DNA from: Bacillus paramycoides
GTDB lineage: Bacteria; Bacillota; Bacilli; Bacillales; Bacillaceae_G
NCBI RefSeq assembly: GCF_001884235.1
Contig: NZ_MAOI01000015.1
Coordinates: forward strand, 1-64,000
DNA: 64,000 nt
Direction: 5' to 3'
The notes beneath the pieces were generated by a model. The model saw only the letters and a list, made by a program, of their open reading frames with translations, made no database searches and was not told the origin of the DNA. How positions within the stretch are numbered: position 1 is the first letter of the stretch; every line of letters starts with the position of its first letter. Below, one piece after another: positions 1 through 7,379 of this stretch. Both the position numbers and the translations under genes were made by a program.

Positions 1-73
1 GGCTATAGCCAAGCGGTAAGGCAACGGACTTTGACTCCGTCATGCGCTGGTTCGAATCCAGCTAGCCCAGCCA
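1..73 (+). tRNA. tRNA-Gln (TTG), 5' end cut by window edge
   Basis: Cloverleaf with anticodon TTG in the loop GACTTTGACTCC, a T-arm with GGTTCGAATCC, and an encoded CCA at 71-73. The acceptor 3' strand TAGCCCA implies that about two 5' bases (TG) lie before the window. It is the first visible member of a four-tRNA cluster on the plus strand. Confidence 0.93.
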
Positions 74-78
74 TTTTT

Positions 79-153
79 GCGGAAGTAGTTCAGTGGTAGA
101 ATACAACCTTGCCAAGGTTGGGGTCGCGGGTTCGAATCCCGTCTTCCGCTCCA
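79..153 (+). tRNA. tRNA-Gly (GCC)
   Basis: Acceptor arms GCGGAAG and CTTCCGC pair, the anticodon GCC sits in CTTGCCAAG, the T-loop is GGTTCGAATCC, and CCA is encoded. Only five bases separate it from the tRNA-Gln, so the cluster is probably one transcript processed into tRNAs. Confidence 0.96.
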
Positions 154-167
154 TTTAAATTTCATAT

Positions 168-238
<71 letters not shown>

Positions 239-248
239 TTATTATTGT

Positions 249-330
249 GCCGATGTGGCGGAATTGGCAGACGCGCACGACTCAAAATCGTGTTCCTTCG
301 GGAGTGTCGGTTCGACCCCGACCATCGGTA
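249..330 (+). tRNA. tRNA-Leu (CAA)
   Basis: Class II tRNA of 82 bases with a long variable arm (GTTCCTTCGGGAGTG region). The anticodon loop CTCAAAA gives CAA, which reads TTG leucine codons. The acceptor GCCGATG pairs with CATCGGT. CCA is not encoded. It is the last tRNA before the cluster terminator. Confidence 0.94.
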
Positions 331-345
331 TCGGTGACTTGATAA

Positions 346-380
346 AAAGGCTCTAACATTATTGTTAGAGTCTTTTTTGT
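346..380 (+). terminator. Terminator of the tRNA cluster
   Basis: Stem AGGCTCTAACA / TGTTAGAGTCT closed by a short loop and followed by TTTTTT. Confidence 0.85.
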
Positions 381-428
381 TTTTTAGACATACCTAATGT
401 TACTGGAGCATTAACTAACCTCGGAGAT

Positions 429-485
429 CTTCCTGAATAGAAATAAAGGGAAATAAAAAACTTCTATTTAGGAAGTTTTTTATTT
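429..485 (+). terminator. Second hairpin-T-run with a competing upstream arm
   Basis: AAAACTTC / GAAGTTTT forms a terminator-like hairpin ending in a T-run. An upstream segment, CTTCCTGAATAG, is nearly the reverse complement of CTATTTAGGAAG inside that hairpin, so the two folds exclude each other. No leader ORF is visible, so an attenuation role is only a possibility. Confidence 0.45.
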
Positions 486-690
486 TTGTTGTTAAAAGAT
501 GTTATTTGAGTGTTAAACTCGTAATAAACTTAGAAATTCATGTATAATATAATTTGTTGAATGAACAAAATGATAGTGATTTATATTATGTCAGTAATAT
601 GAATCAATAATGAACTTTTTACATTTATTTTAAAAAAGTGTTGAATAAACATTATATTTCATATTAATATTTTTATGTAGATTTAAAACG
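486..690. other. Intergenic, no gene seen
   Basis: Very AT-rich stretch between the tRNA cluster terminators and the YebC-family gene. I see no ORF with a ribosome binding site and no clear repeat. The promoter of the downstream gene presumably lies here, but no good consensus match stands out. Confidence 0.5.
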
Positions 691-708
691 GGAAAGAGAG
701 TGGAAAGT

Positions 709-1428
709 ATGGGCCGTAAATGGAACAACATTAAAGACAAAAAAGCATCAAAAGATGCAAATACAAGCCGTATATACGCGAAATTTGGACGTGAAATTTA
801 TGTGGCAGCAAAACAAGGTGAACCAGATCCAGAATCAAACCAAACGCTAAGAGTTGTATTAGAGCGTGCGAAAACATACAATGTACCAAGAACCATTATT
901 GATCGTGCGATTGAAAAAGCAAAAGGTGGTTCAGAAGAAAACTACGATGAGCTTCGTTACGAAGGGTTTGGACCAAATGGATCTATGGTAATTGTGGATA
1001 CACTTACAAATAACGTAAACCGTACTGCAGCAGATGTACGAGCTGCATTTAGCAAAAACAGTGGTAACATGGGCGTAAACGGTTCTGTAGCTTACATGTT
1101 TGATGCGACAGCTGTTATTGGTCTTGAAGGTAAAACATCAGATGAAGTTCTTGAAATTTTAATGGAAGCAGATGTAGATGCGCGTGACATTCTTGAAGAA
1201 GAAGATTCTGTCATTGTTTATGCTGAACCTGATCAATTCCATTCAGTACAATCTGCACTTAAAGATGCTGGTGTTGAAGAATTTACAGTTGCAGAATTAA
1301 CAATGCTTGCACAAAGTGATGTAACACTTCCTGAAGATGCTCAAGTACAATTTGAAAAAATGATTGATGCATTAGAAGATTTAGAAGATGTACAGCAAGT
1401 TTACCACAACGTAGACTTAGGAGAATAA
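709..1428 (+). CDS. YebC/TACO1-family regulator (YeeI-like)
   Basis: A 239-residue protein of the YebC/PmpR/TACO1 family. Members bind DNA as transcriptional regulators or assist translation of difficult sequences such as proline stretches; which applies here is not visible. The family N-terminal signature is intact ([17 protein letters not shown], then a Lys/Arg-rich helix), followed by the conserved YEGFGPNG segment near residue 85 and the NKNSGNMG-like glycine motif near 120. The length equals that of B. subtilis YeeI and the B. cereus orthologue as I remember them. A GTG nine bases upstream, at 700, would add MES. I prefer the ATG at 709 because MGRKWNN is the conserved family start and GAGTGG lies a few bases before it. 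It is monocistronic, between the tRNA cluster and a strong terminator. Confidence 0.9.
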   Translation: MGRKWNNIKDKKASKDANTSRIYAKFGREIYVAAKQGEPDPESNQTLRVVLERAKTYNVPRTIIDRAIEKAKGGSEENYDELRYEGFGPNGSMVIVDTLTNNVNRTAADVRAAFSKNSGNMGVNGSVAYMFDATAVIGLEGKTSDEVLEILMEADVDARDILEEEDSVIVYAEPDQFHSVQSALKDAGVEEFTVAELTMLAQSDVTLPEDAQVQFEKMIDALEDLEDVQQVYHNVDLGE

Positions 1429-1435
1429 TATAAGA

Positions 1436-1476
1436 CAGAAGACCCTTTCGTTTAACGAAATGGGTCTCTTTTTTAT
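1436..1476 (+). terminator. Terminator after the YebC-family gene
   Basis: Stem AGACCCTTTCG / CGAAATGGGTCT followed by a run of T. Confidence 0.9.
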
Positions 1477-1578
1477 TGAATTAATTAAGATGATAAAGTT
1501 TTAAAGGTGTTTTGTTGTAGTTAGGGAATATGGTTATAGATTGTATATGAAATAATCGTATTTCTAGGAGGTATTTAT

Positions 1579-2040
1579 GTGGAGCATAAAACACCAAAGC
1601 ATATTGTTGCCGTAGCAGGTTATTTGACAAATGAGAAGAATGAGGTACTTTTAACGAAAGTGCACTGGCGAGCCGATACGTGGGAAATGCCTGGAGGACA
1701 GGTAGAAGAAGGGGAAGCACTCGATCAAGCTGTTTGTAGGGAGATAATGGAGGAAACGGGTTTAACTGTGAAGCCTATCGGAGTTACAGGGGTTTATTAT
1801 AACGCTTCTATGCATATTTTAGCTGTTGTTTTTAAAGTGGCATATGTTAGTGGTGAAATAAAAATTCAACCTGAAGAAATAAAAGAAGCCAAATTTGTTG
1901 CTTTAAACGAAGAGAACATCGATGAGTATATAACGCGTCCTCATATGAAATCAAGGACACTTGATGCGATGAAAGCAACGCATTTCATTCCATACGAAAC
2001 ATGGGAGGTTCAGCCGTATAATCTTATAGGAAGAATGTAA
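1579..2040 (+). CDS. Nudix hydrolase
   Basis: A 153-residue Nudix-superfamily pyrophosphohydrolase, which cleaves nucleoside diphosphates linked to another group. The Nudix box is complete at about residues 38-61: GGQVEEGEALDQAV, then CREIMEETGL, matching GX5EX7REUXEEXGU with the metal-binding glutamates present. The rest is one alpha/beta domain with no partner domain, so the substrate cannot be told. The GTG start is chosen because TAGGAGG at 1565-1571 is well spaced from it; the overlapping ATG two bases upstream is out of frame. It is a single gene with its own terminator, so context gives no pathway. I am sure of the family and not of the function. Confidence 0.88.
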   Translation: MEHKTPKHIVAVAGYLTNEKNEVLLTKVHWRADTWEMPGGQVEEGEALDQAVCREIMEETGLTVKPIGVTGVYYNASMHILAVVFKVAYVSGEIKIQPEEIKEAKFVALNEENIDEYITRPHMKSRTLDAMKATHFIPYETWEVQPYNLIGRM

Positions 2041-2043
2041 AGT

Positions 2044-2096
2044 TTAGGTTAGTTATTTGAGGACATCTCAAATTGCTAACCTTTTCTTTATGTATA
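2044..2096 (+). terminator. Terminator after the Nudix gene
   Basis: Long stem GTTAGTTATTTGAG / CTCAAATTGCTAAC with two mismatches, followed by CTTTTCTTT. Confidence 0.7.
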
Positions 2097-2120
2097 CTGT
2101 TTCAGAAAAAGGTCAAAATG

Positions 2121-2228
2121 ATAAAGTGAAACTTTAATCAGTGGAGGGTGTTCATCCCCCACTGATTATTAGCCCGTACCAATCGGGCTTTTAGGGGGAG
2201 TCTTACTGCCCGCAAATAGCGGGATAAT
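2121..2228 (-). repeat. bcr1-like repeat, copy 1 (shortened)
   Basis: Reads AAAGTGAAACTTTAATCAGTGG at one end (20 bases of it shared with the others) and CCCGCAAATAGCGGG at the other, bounded by ATAAA and ATAAT. It is the reverse-complement orientation of the copies at 21780 and 51585. At about 108 bases it is shorter than the 155-base full element, so it has an internal deletion. Confidence 0.7.
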
Positions 2229-2241
2229 ACGAAGGATATTC

Positions 2242-2271
2242 TTGATTTTAGGAACGTTTGTTCTGTATAAT
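2242..2271 (+). promoter_or_regulatory. Promoter with a LexA-like box in its spacer
   Basis: TTGATT at 2242-2247, an 18-base spacer, then TATAAT at 2266-2271. The spacer holds GAAC-GTTT-GTTC (2252-2263), the core of the Bacillus LexA operator (GAAC-N4-GTTC), although the flanking C and G of the full consensus are absent. No ORF follows closely, so the target is unclear. Confidence 0.4.
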
Positions 2272-2518
2272 GATAATATATCGTATATAATTAGATTGCT
2301 AGATGTTTAAAAGTAAAAATTTACAGCTGATATAATAAAAGAATAAAGTATATATTAAGAGGCTTTTATAAGGGACTTAGTGCTGTCTTAAGCTCTTTAC
2401 TTTGAGTGGTTATTAAGGGAAACACTACGCCTACAAATAATGAGGGAAATAATGTATATTCAACATTTCATATGAGTAGTAGATAAAAAAGGACTGTGAT
2501 ACAATACATTTTTATACC
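2272..2518. other. Intergenic, no gene seen
   Basis: AT-rich sequence between the LexA-like promoter and the BceR-like operator. Only very short reading frames without ribosome binding sites are present. A small RNA from the promoter at 2242 is possible but has no visible terminator. Confidence 0.4.
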
Positions 2519-2582
2519 TTACAATGTTGTAAGGTAGGTGTAAGAGAAATCGATGGGATATTCTTTTACAACAAGGTATTCT
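2519..2582 (+). promoter_or_regulatory. BceR-like operator and promoter, copy 1 of 4
   Basis: Palindrome TTACA-ATGT-TGTAA (2519-2532, extended to CCTTACAA..TTGTAAGG), exactly 44 bases, then TATTCT at 2577-2582. CGAT lies at offset 19-22 of the 44-base gap, as in the other three copies. There is no recognisable -35 box, which suggests activator dependence. It reads into the GT51 gene starting at 2627. Confidence 0.65.
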
Positions 2583-2626
2583 TAAGTTAAGAGTTATATA
2601 TGCTGTGTGGAAAAGAGGTGTTCAAG

Positions 2627-3403
2627 ATGAAAGAACGAGTATTATCTAGAGTGAACTATCATCAAAAAGTTGCATTGAATCCAATAACTAAATTTCTTTA
2701 TAAAGCCATCATTTTATTATTATTGTTAAGTTGTACATTATTATTCATTGGAAATGTAATGATTGAGCGAAGTGATATTAGTAAATTGCAAGTACCCGCT
2801 AAGTTAGAGGTGCCAGAATCATTAACACACGCATTTATTGCGACGGAAGATAAAAGATTTTATCATCATAATGGTTTAGACTATATAGCAATTATTCGAG
2901 CGTCTATTGAAAATATAAAAGCTGGTGGTGTTGTGCAAGGAGGAAGCACGATTACACAGCAGTTATCTAAAAATGCTTTCTTATCTAATGAACGTACATT
3001 TTCTCGTAAGTGGAAAGAGATTTTTTATACGAAAAAAATTGAACGTACATTCACGAAAGATGAGATTTTAAAATTATATGTGAGTAATATTTACTACGGA
3101 GAAGGTGCATGGGGAATTGAAAAAGCAGCAAACCTTTACTTCGGTAAAAAGGTGGATCAATTAACGTTGGCTGAGAGTGCAATGATGGCTGCTGTAGTAA
3201 AAGCGCCAGCTTATTACTCACCTGCACAAAATTATGATAAAGCAGTAGAGAGACGAAATGTAGTTTTAAGACTAATGGAGAAAGAAGGATATATAAAACA
3301 TGATGAATATGTGCAAGCAGTTAGTGAGAAATTGGTAATTCGTCATGATATAAAAACAGAGCAGTCCGTGTTAAAAAATGCCCGTGAAAAAGCAGTAAGT
3401 TAA
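2627..3403 (+). CDS. Monofunctional peptidoglycan glycosyltransferase (GT51)
   Basis: A 258-residue membrane-anchored glycosyltransferase that polymerises lipid II into glycan strands outside the membrane. It has one transmembrane segment at about 27-47, then a GT51 domain with its conserved motifs: TEDKRFYHHNGLD (catalytic Glu74), GGSTITQQLSKN (105-116), RKWKEI, and KDEILKLYVSNIYYGEG. There is no transpeptidase domain, so it is an Mtg-type enzyme and not a bifunctional penicillin-binding protein. I prefer the ATG at 2627 because AGAGGTG lies six bases before it; an in-frame ATG at 2600 lacks such a site. The promoter upstream matches three others in this window that drive microproteins and carries a BceR-like operator, suggesting induction by cell-envelope stress. 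That part is inference. Confidence 0.9.
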   Translation: MKERVLSRVNYHQKVALNPITKFLYKAIILLLLLSCTLLFIGNVMIERSDISKLQVPAKLEVPESLTHAFIATEDKRFYHHNGLDYIAIIRASIENIKAGGVVQGGSTITQQLSKNAFLSNERTFSRKWKEIFYTKKIERTFTKDEILKLYVSNIYYGEGAWGIEKAANLYFGKKVDQLTLAESAMMAAVVKAPAYYSPAQNYDKAVERRNVVLRLMEKEGYIKHDEYVQAVSEKLVIRHDIKTEQSVLKNAREKAVS

Positions 3404-3436
3404 AAGAAGTTCCTATAGAGGAGCTTCTTTTTTTGA
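3402..3436 (+). terminator. Terminator after the GT51 gene
   Basis: Stem AGAAGTTCCT / AGGAGCTTCT followed by TTTTTTT. Confidence 0.88.
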
Positions 3437-3590
3437 ATAAAATGTGACAAATGGCGACACAATATTGTCACAATTGTTGTGTTTTTGTAATTTATGTGAG
3501 CGTGTTCATTGCGTGACCTATGAAAGTATTGATATTATGTGTATTGTGTACAATGATGTATACAGAATATGAATTTAAAGAGGAATGTAT

Positions 3591-4244
3591 ATGAAATCAT
3601 CAAACAAACTCATAGCTCTTGGTATAGTTTTTTCTATCGCAGTATTGATTGTAATCGGGACGATTGTGTATAGCATCATAAATGACAAAAAAGATAAAGG
3701 GAATGAGATGTTTGCTTATTCTACGCAACAATCTTTAGGGAAAGATGATGCTCCAGTTAAGGTAGTTGAATTTGGCGACTTTAAATGCCCAGCTTGTCGT
3801 ACGTGGGATGCAACAGTATTACCACGATTAAAAGAAGAATATATTGATAAAGGCAAAGTACAGTTATATTTCGTTAACTTCCCATTTATCGGAAAAGATT
3901 CTGATTTAGGTGCAGCTGCTGGTGAAGCAATTTATAAACAAGATAAAGATTCATTCTGGATTTTCTATGATGAGATTTATCAAAGTCAAAAGAAAGATAC
4001 GGAAGAATGGATTACAGAAGAATTACTTCTTAAGATTGTGCAAGACAAGCTTCCAAAAATTAATGTAGAGCAATTTAAAAAAGATTTACACAGTAAAGAA
4101 ATTAAAGAAAAAGTACGTAAAGATTCAGATCGTGCTAAAAAATTAAATGTTCAAGGTGCTCCTTCAGTATATATAAATGGAAATCTTGCAAACCCTGATT
4201 TCGATAGTATGAAGAAGGCAATTGATAAAGAATTGAAAAAGTGA
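3591..4244 (+). CDS. bdbD: DsbA-family thiol-disulfide oxidoreductase (BdbD-like)
   Basis: A 217-residue exported thiol oxidase that should introduce disulfide bonds into secreted or membrane proteins. It has an N-terminal transmembrane anchor at about 8-30, then a thioredoxin fold with a DsbA-type helical insertion. The redox motif is CPAC (Cys66, Cys69), and the cis-proline loop is GAPSVYING near residue 183. In B. subtilis BdbD works with the membrane quinone reductase BdbC; no bdbC is adjacent here. The ATG at 3591 is preferred over the ATG six bases upstream because AAAGAGG (3577-3583) is then correctly spaced. A dyad (ACACAATATTGTCA) lies in the upstream region at about 3457-3470. It is monocistronic, ending in a terminator. 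Confidence 0.88.
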   Translation: MKSSNKLIALGIVFSIAVLIVIGTIVYSIINDKKDKGNEMFAYSTQQSLGKDDAPVKVVEFGDFKCPACRTWDATVLPRLKEEYIDKGKVQLYFVNFPFIGKDSDLGAAAGEAIYKQDKDSFWIFYDEIYQSQKKDTEEWITEELLLKIVQDKLPKINVEQFKKDLHSKEIKEKVRKDSDRAKKLNVQGAPSVYINGNLANPDFDSMKKAIDKELKK

Positions 4245-4267
4245 TGAGTATCTCATCACTTTTTCGA
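4240..4267 (+). terminator. Terminator after bdbD
   Basis: AAGTGATGAG / CTCATCACTT with a three-base loop and TTTTT; it begins within the last codons of bdbD. Confidence 0.9.
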
Positions 4268-4358
4268 CTTTTTTCGATAAAATTCTTGCTTCGTATTTTT
4301 TTACATGCTATACTACTTTACATAAGTTATTTCAATATCTTATATTTAGTTCATATTT

Positions 4359-4432
4359 GCGGGTGTAGTTTAGTGGTAAAACAAGAGCCTTCCAAGCTCT
4401 GGTCGAGAGTTCGATTCTCTTCACCCGCTCCA
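4359..4432 (+). tRNA. tRNA-Gly (TCC)
   Basis: Acceptor GCGGGTG pairs with CACCCGC, the anticodon loop CTTCCAA gives TCC, the T-loop is AGTTCGATTCT, and CCA is encoded at 4430-4432. It is isolated from the cluster at the start of the window. Confidence 0.95.
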
Positions 4433-4467
4433 AATTTTATTTAATGTTTTTCTAATAAATTGTGATC

Positions 4468-4513
4468 AACGCAGTGTTTCGTTTCCAAGATAAACGAGGC
4501 ATTGCGTTTTTTA
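4468..4513 (+). terminator. Terminator after tRNA-Gly
   Basis: AACGCAGTGTTTCGTTT pairs with AAACGAGGCATTGCGTT, followed by TTTT. Confidence 0.85.
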
Positions 4514-4631
4514 ATGTTTGAAAATCATAATTGTATGCGAAAATAGAAGTAAAGAATATTATTCCAAAAGTGAATTGCTAACCAATATAGTCGTTACATA
4601 AGGGATGGTTCATCGGAGGAGGCGATTAAGA

Positions 4632-5774
4632 ATGGATTTTGAACAATTAAAGCAAGAAGTAATTGCGTATAGTAAAACAATTGGTATAGATAAAATAGGG
4701 TTTGCCAGTGCGTCACCATTTGAGGAATTAAAGCAGCGGCTAATCCAGCAACAACAATTAAATTATCAGTCTGGATTCGAAGAGCCTGACATAGAGAAGA
4801 GAACTAATCCACAGCTATTGTTACCTGGTGCGAAATCGATTATTGCGATTGCTTTAGCATATCCTTCAAAATTAAAAAATGCACCGTTAAGTAAGCGGGG
4901 AGAACGACGTGGGATTTTTTGTCGTGCTTCTTGGGGACAAGATTATCATCTTGTTTTACGAGATCGTTTGCAAAAGTTAGAGGCATATTTAATCGAAAAA
5001 CTTCCGGATATAGAAGTGAAATCAATGGTTGATACAGGTGAGCTAAGTGATCGAGCTGTTTCAGAGCGTGCAGGTATTGGGTGGAGTGGTAAGAACTGCG
5101 CTATTATTACGCCTGAATTTGGTTCGTATGTATACTTAGGAGAAATGATTACGAATGTTCCATTTCCTCCTGATCAGCCAATAGAAGATCAGTGTGGAAG
5201 TTGTACGAAATGTATTGATATTTGTCCTACAGGTGCTTTAATACAAGGTGGACAGTTAGACTCGAAGAAATGTATCGCCTTTTTAACACAGACAAAAGGA
5301 TTTCTGCCTGAAGAATATCGCGATAAAATAGGAAATCGTATATATGGGTGTGATACATGTCAGACTGTTTGTCCGAAAAATAAAGGAATGGATTTTCATA
5401 ACCATCCTGAAATGGAGCCAGATCCTGAGTTAGTTAAACCGTTATTAACACCGCTTTTAACAATTAGTAATCGTGATTTTAAAGAGAAGTATGGAATTAT
5501 GTCTGGTTCATGGAGAGGTAAAAAGCCATTGCAACGAAATGCCATTTTAGCACTTGCACATTTTAAAGAAACAGCAGCAATTCCTGATTTAATTGGTGTT
5601 ATGAAAGATGACCCAAGGCCAGTACTTCGCGGAACAGCAGCATGGGCACTTGGAAAAATTGGTGGAGATGGAGTAGGCGAAGCCATTGAAAAAGCGATGG
5701 GACGCGAGAAGGACGAAGAGGTTCTTCATGAAATGAATCGTGGGCTTGAATTGTTAGCGCAGAAAAAAGAGTAG
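4632..5774 (+). CDS. queG: Epoxyqueuosine reductase
   Basis: A 380-residue QueG that reduces epoxyqueuosine to queuosine at position 34 of GUN-anticodon tRNAs, using cobalamin and two [4Fe-4S] clusters. Visible are the N-terminal catalytic domain, with MVDTGELSDRAVSERAG around 135-150 and GWSGKN, and then two ferredoxin-type cysteine clusters, CGSCTKCIDICP and CDTCQTVCP. A C-terminal HEAT-like repeat region (from about residue 310) is the tRNA-binding tail typical of Bacillus QueG. The ATG at 4632 follows GGAGGAGG (4615-4622); an earlier in-frame ATG at 4605 would overlap that site. It heads a run of queG, amidase and trmL in the same order as B. subtilis yhbA-yhbB-cspR, so two tRNA wobble-base enzymes share a locus. 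Confidence 0.94.
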   Translation: MDFEQLKQEVIAYSKTIGIDKIGFASASPFEELKQRLIQQQQLNYQSGFEEPDIEKRTNPQLLLPGAKSIIAIALAYPSKLKNAPLSKRGERRGIFCRASWGQDYHLVLRDRLQKLEAYLIEKLPDIEVKSMVDTGELSDRAVSERAGIGWSGKNCAIITPEFGSYVYLGEMITNVPFPPDQPIEDQCGSCTKCIDICPTGALIQGGQLDSKKCIAFLTQTKGFLPEEYRDKIGNRIYGCDTCQTVCPKNKGMDFHNHPEMEPDPELVKPLLTPLLTISNRDFKEKYGIMSGSWRGKKPLQRNAILALAHFKETAAIPDLIGVMKDDPRPVLRGTAAWALGKIGGDGVGEAIEKAMGREKDEEVLHEMNRGLELLAQKKE

Positions 5775-5780
5775 ATAATA

Positions 5781-5814
5781 TCTCCCTTTTTCATATTGTA
5801 ATATGGGAGGGAGA
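5781..5814 (+). promoter_or_regulatory. Hairpin covering the amidase ribosome binding site
   Basis: TCTCCC (5781-5786) and CATAT (5792-5796) can pair with ATATG and GGGAGGGAGA (5801-5814), which contains the GGGAGG ribosome binding site of the next gene. It may limit translation of the amidase gene or act as a weak transcription stop after queG. Confidence 0.35.
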
Positions 5815-5818
5815 CTGA

Positions 5819-6706
5819 ATGGTTGTAAAAGCGAGTGTTGAAAAGCAAGTGCAACAGTTTTTAGCATATATAACAGAGAAACGAACCGATGTGGACGGTA
5901 TTGCAGAAGATTTATTACAAATGGTACAGAGAAAGAAACAATTGTTTCAAAAACGTAGTGCAGATATAGTGAAAGCGACTGCGGATATTTCTTTCATTAG
6001 ACAATTAAATAGTAGTGAGCATCAAGAAATTGATTATCAAATACACTTGAAATATTTAATTAAGCATAAAGAATTATTTTATATCGAAGAGGAACAATTA
6101 AAACGACGAGTCTGTTTAAGCAATAGCCGTATAATAGATGATTATGCTATTGAAGTGCAAGAAGAGAGTGGAATAGGCGAGACGTTAGAGCGGGAAGTCA
6201 CGAAAGAAAAATACGGTTCATATCAATATAATCGTTTAGAAGCAGTAAAATATGCAGAGCGCTGGTGGGATGATCGAAATCCTGCGTATCGTAATTTCCC
6301 TGATAATTGTACGAATTATATTTCGCAATGTCTTCATACTGGAGAAGTACCAATGAACGGGTATCCTAATATCCGTAAAGGATGGTGGCAAAGAGAAAAC
6401 CAGTGGAGTTGGAGTTGGGCTGTAGCACACTCGTTTTATTGGTATTTGTCAGGCGCTACAACTGGTCTTCGAGCAGAAGCAGTAGAAAAGCCAGAAGACC
6501 TTATTCTTGGTGATGTAATTGTTTATGATTTCGAGGATGATGGTAGGTGGAATCATACGACGATTGTAGTAGCAAAAGATGCAGATGGGATGCCGCTTGT
6601 AAATGCACATTCAGCGAATAGCCGTCGGCGTTATTGGAATTATGAAGACTCTAGTAAATACACACCACAAATGAAATATAAATTCTTTCATATTATTAAT
6701 GGGTAG
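5819..6706 (+). CDS. Amidase-domain protein, YhbB-like
   Basis: A 295-residue protein whose C-terminal half (about 135-295) is a CHAP/NlpC-like putative amidase domain. It contains the cysteine in NFPDNCTNYISQCLH as likely nucleophile, a WWQRENQWSWSWAVAHS aromatic stretch, and histidines in WNHTTIVV and VNAHSANSRRRYWNY. The N-terminal 120 residues are charged and helical (coiled-coil-like). No signal peptide is visible, so it may act inside the cell, for example in a sporangium, or be released otherwise. The family is found throughout sporulating Bacillus and its substrate is not established to my knowledge. GGGAGG sits seven bases before the ATG. It lies between queG and trmL, as YhbB does in B. 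subtilis, but has no obvious link to tRNA modification. Confidence 0.85.
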   Translation: MVVKASVEKQVQQFLAYITEKRTDVDGIAEDLLQMVQRKKQLFQKRSADIVKATADISFIRQLNSSEHQEIDYQIHLKYLIKHKELFYIEEEQLKRRVCLSNSRIIDDYAIEVQEESGIGETLEREVTKEKYGSYQYNRLEAVKYAERWWDDRNPAYRNFPDNCTNYISQCLHTGEVPMNGYPNIRKGWWQRENQWSWSWAVAHSFYWYLSGATTGLRAEAVEKPEDLILGDVIVYDFEDDGRWNHTTIVVAKDADGMPLVNAHSANSRRRYWNYEDSSKYTPQMKYKFFHIING

Positions 6707-6764
6707 AGATTTTTCGTTCAAGTGGTATAATACGTAGTAGACAAAAAATAGAGGTGAATATCGC

Positions 6765-7253
6765 GTGGGAGTACATGTTGTTTTATATCAACCAGAAATT
6801 CCAGCAAATACAGGAAATATTGCACGTACTTGTGCAGCAACTGGAACAGAATTACATTTGATTAGACCGCTTGGATTTTCAACGGATGACAAAATGTTAA
6901 AGCGTGCAGGATTAGATTATTGGCAGCACGTAAAAATTACGTATTATGATTCAATCGAAGAGTTTTATGAGAAAAATAAAGATGGTGAATTCTTCTATTT
7001 AACAAAGTATGGCGAGAAAGCTCATACAGCATTTGATTATAGCAAACGTGAGAAGGATTACTATTTCGTGTTTGGAAGAGAAACAAATGGATTACCAGCT
7101 AATGTAATTGAAGAAAACTTCGATCATTGTTTACGTATTCCAATGACGGATAAAGTACGTTCATTAAATTTATCTAATACAGCAGCAATTTTAATTTATG
7201 AAGCGTTCCGTCAACAAAATTATCCAGGATTAGATTTAGAAATCGTTTATTAA
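6765..7253 (+). CDS. trmL: tRNA (cytidine/uridine-34-2'-O)-methyltransferase
   Basis: A 162-residue SPOUT-class methyltransferase of the TrmL (CspR) type that adds a 2'-O-methyl group to the wobble nucleotide of tRNA-Leu isoacceptors. Motifs are the N-terminal PEIPANTGNIARTCAATG, the central YYFVFGRETNGLP (around 103-115), and the C-terminal knot MTDKVRSLNLSNTAAILIYEA that binds S-adenosylmethionine. Length and motifs are typical. A GTG start follows GAGGTGA by seven bases. It is the last gene of the queG-amidase-trmL group, and a strong terminator follows at once. Confidence 0.94.
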   Translation: MGVHVVLYQPEIPANTGNIARTCAATGTELHLIRPLGFSTDDKMLKRAGLDYWQHVKITYYDSIEEFYEKNKDGEFFYLTKYGEKAHTAFDYSKREKDYYFVFGRETNGLPANVIEENFDHCLRIPMTDKVRSLNLSNTAAILIYEAFRQQNYPGLDLEIVY

Positions 7254-7278
7254 AAGTCGCCATTTGGCGACTTTTTTA
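7253..7278 (+). terminator. Terminator after trmL
   Basis: AAAGTCGCC / GGCGACTTT with an ATTT loop, followed by TTT. Confidence 0.92.
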
Positions 7279-7379
7279 TTTAAATAAAAATAATATGTAA
7301 TCATACATTTTAAAAAAGGTACATATTCATATAGAATGAGATATATGAATAAAAATAGAGAAGACAGGTTGAGATAAAT

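Noticed and set aside
1481-1720. Minus-strand ORF of 79 codons over the Nudix gene
   Set aside because: It is a shadow of the Nudix frame, has no ribosome binding site, and runs through the Nudix start region.
4241-4444. 67-codon ORF across the second tRNA-Gly
   Set aside because: It overlaps the bdbD terminator and the tRNA and has no coding features.
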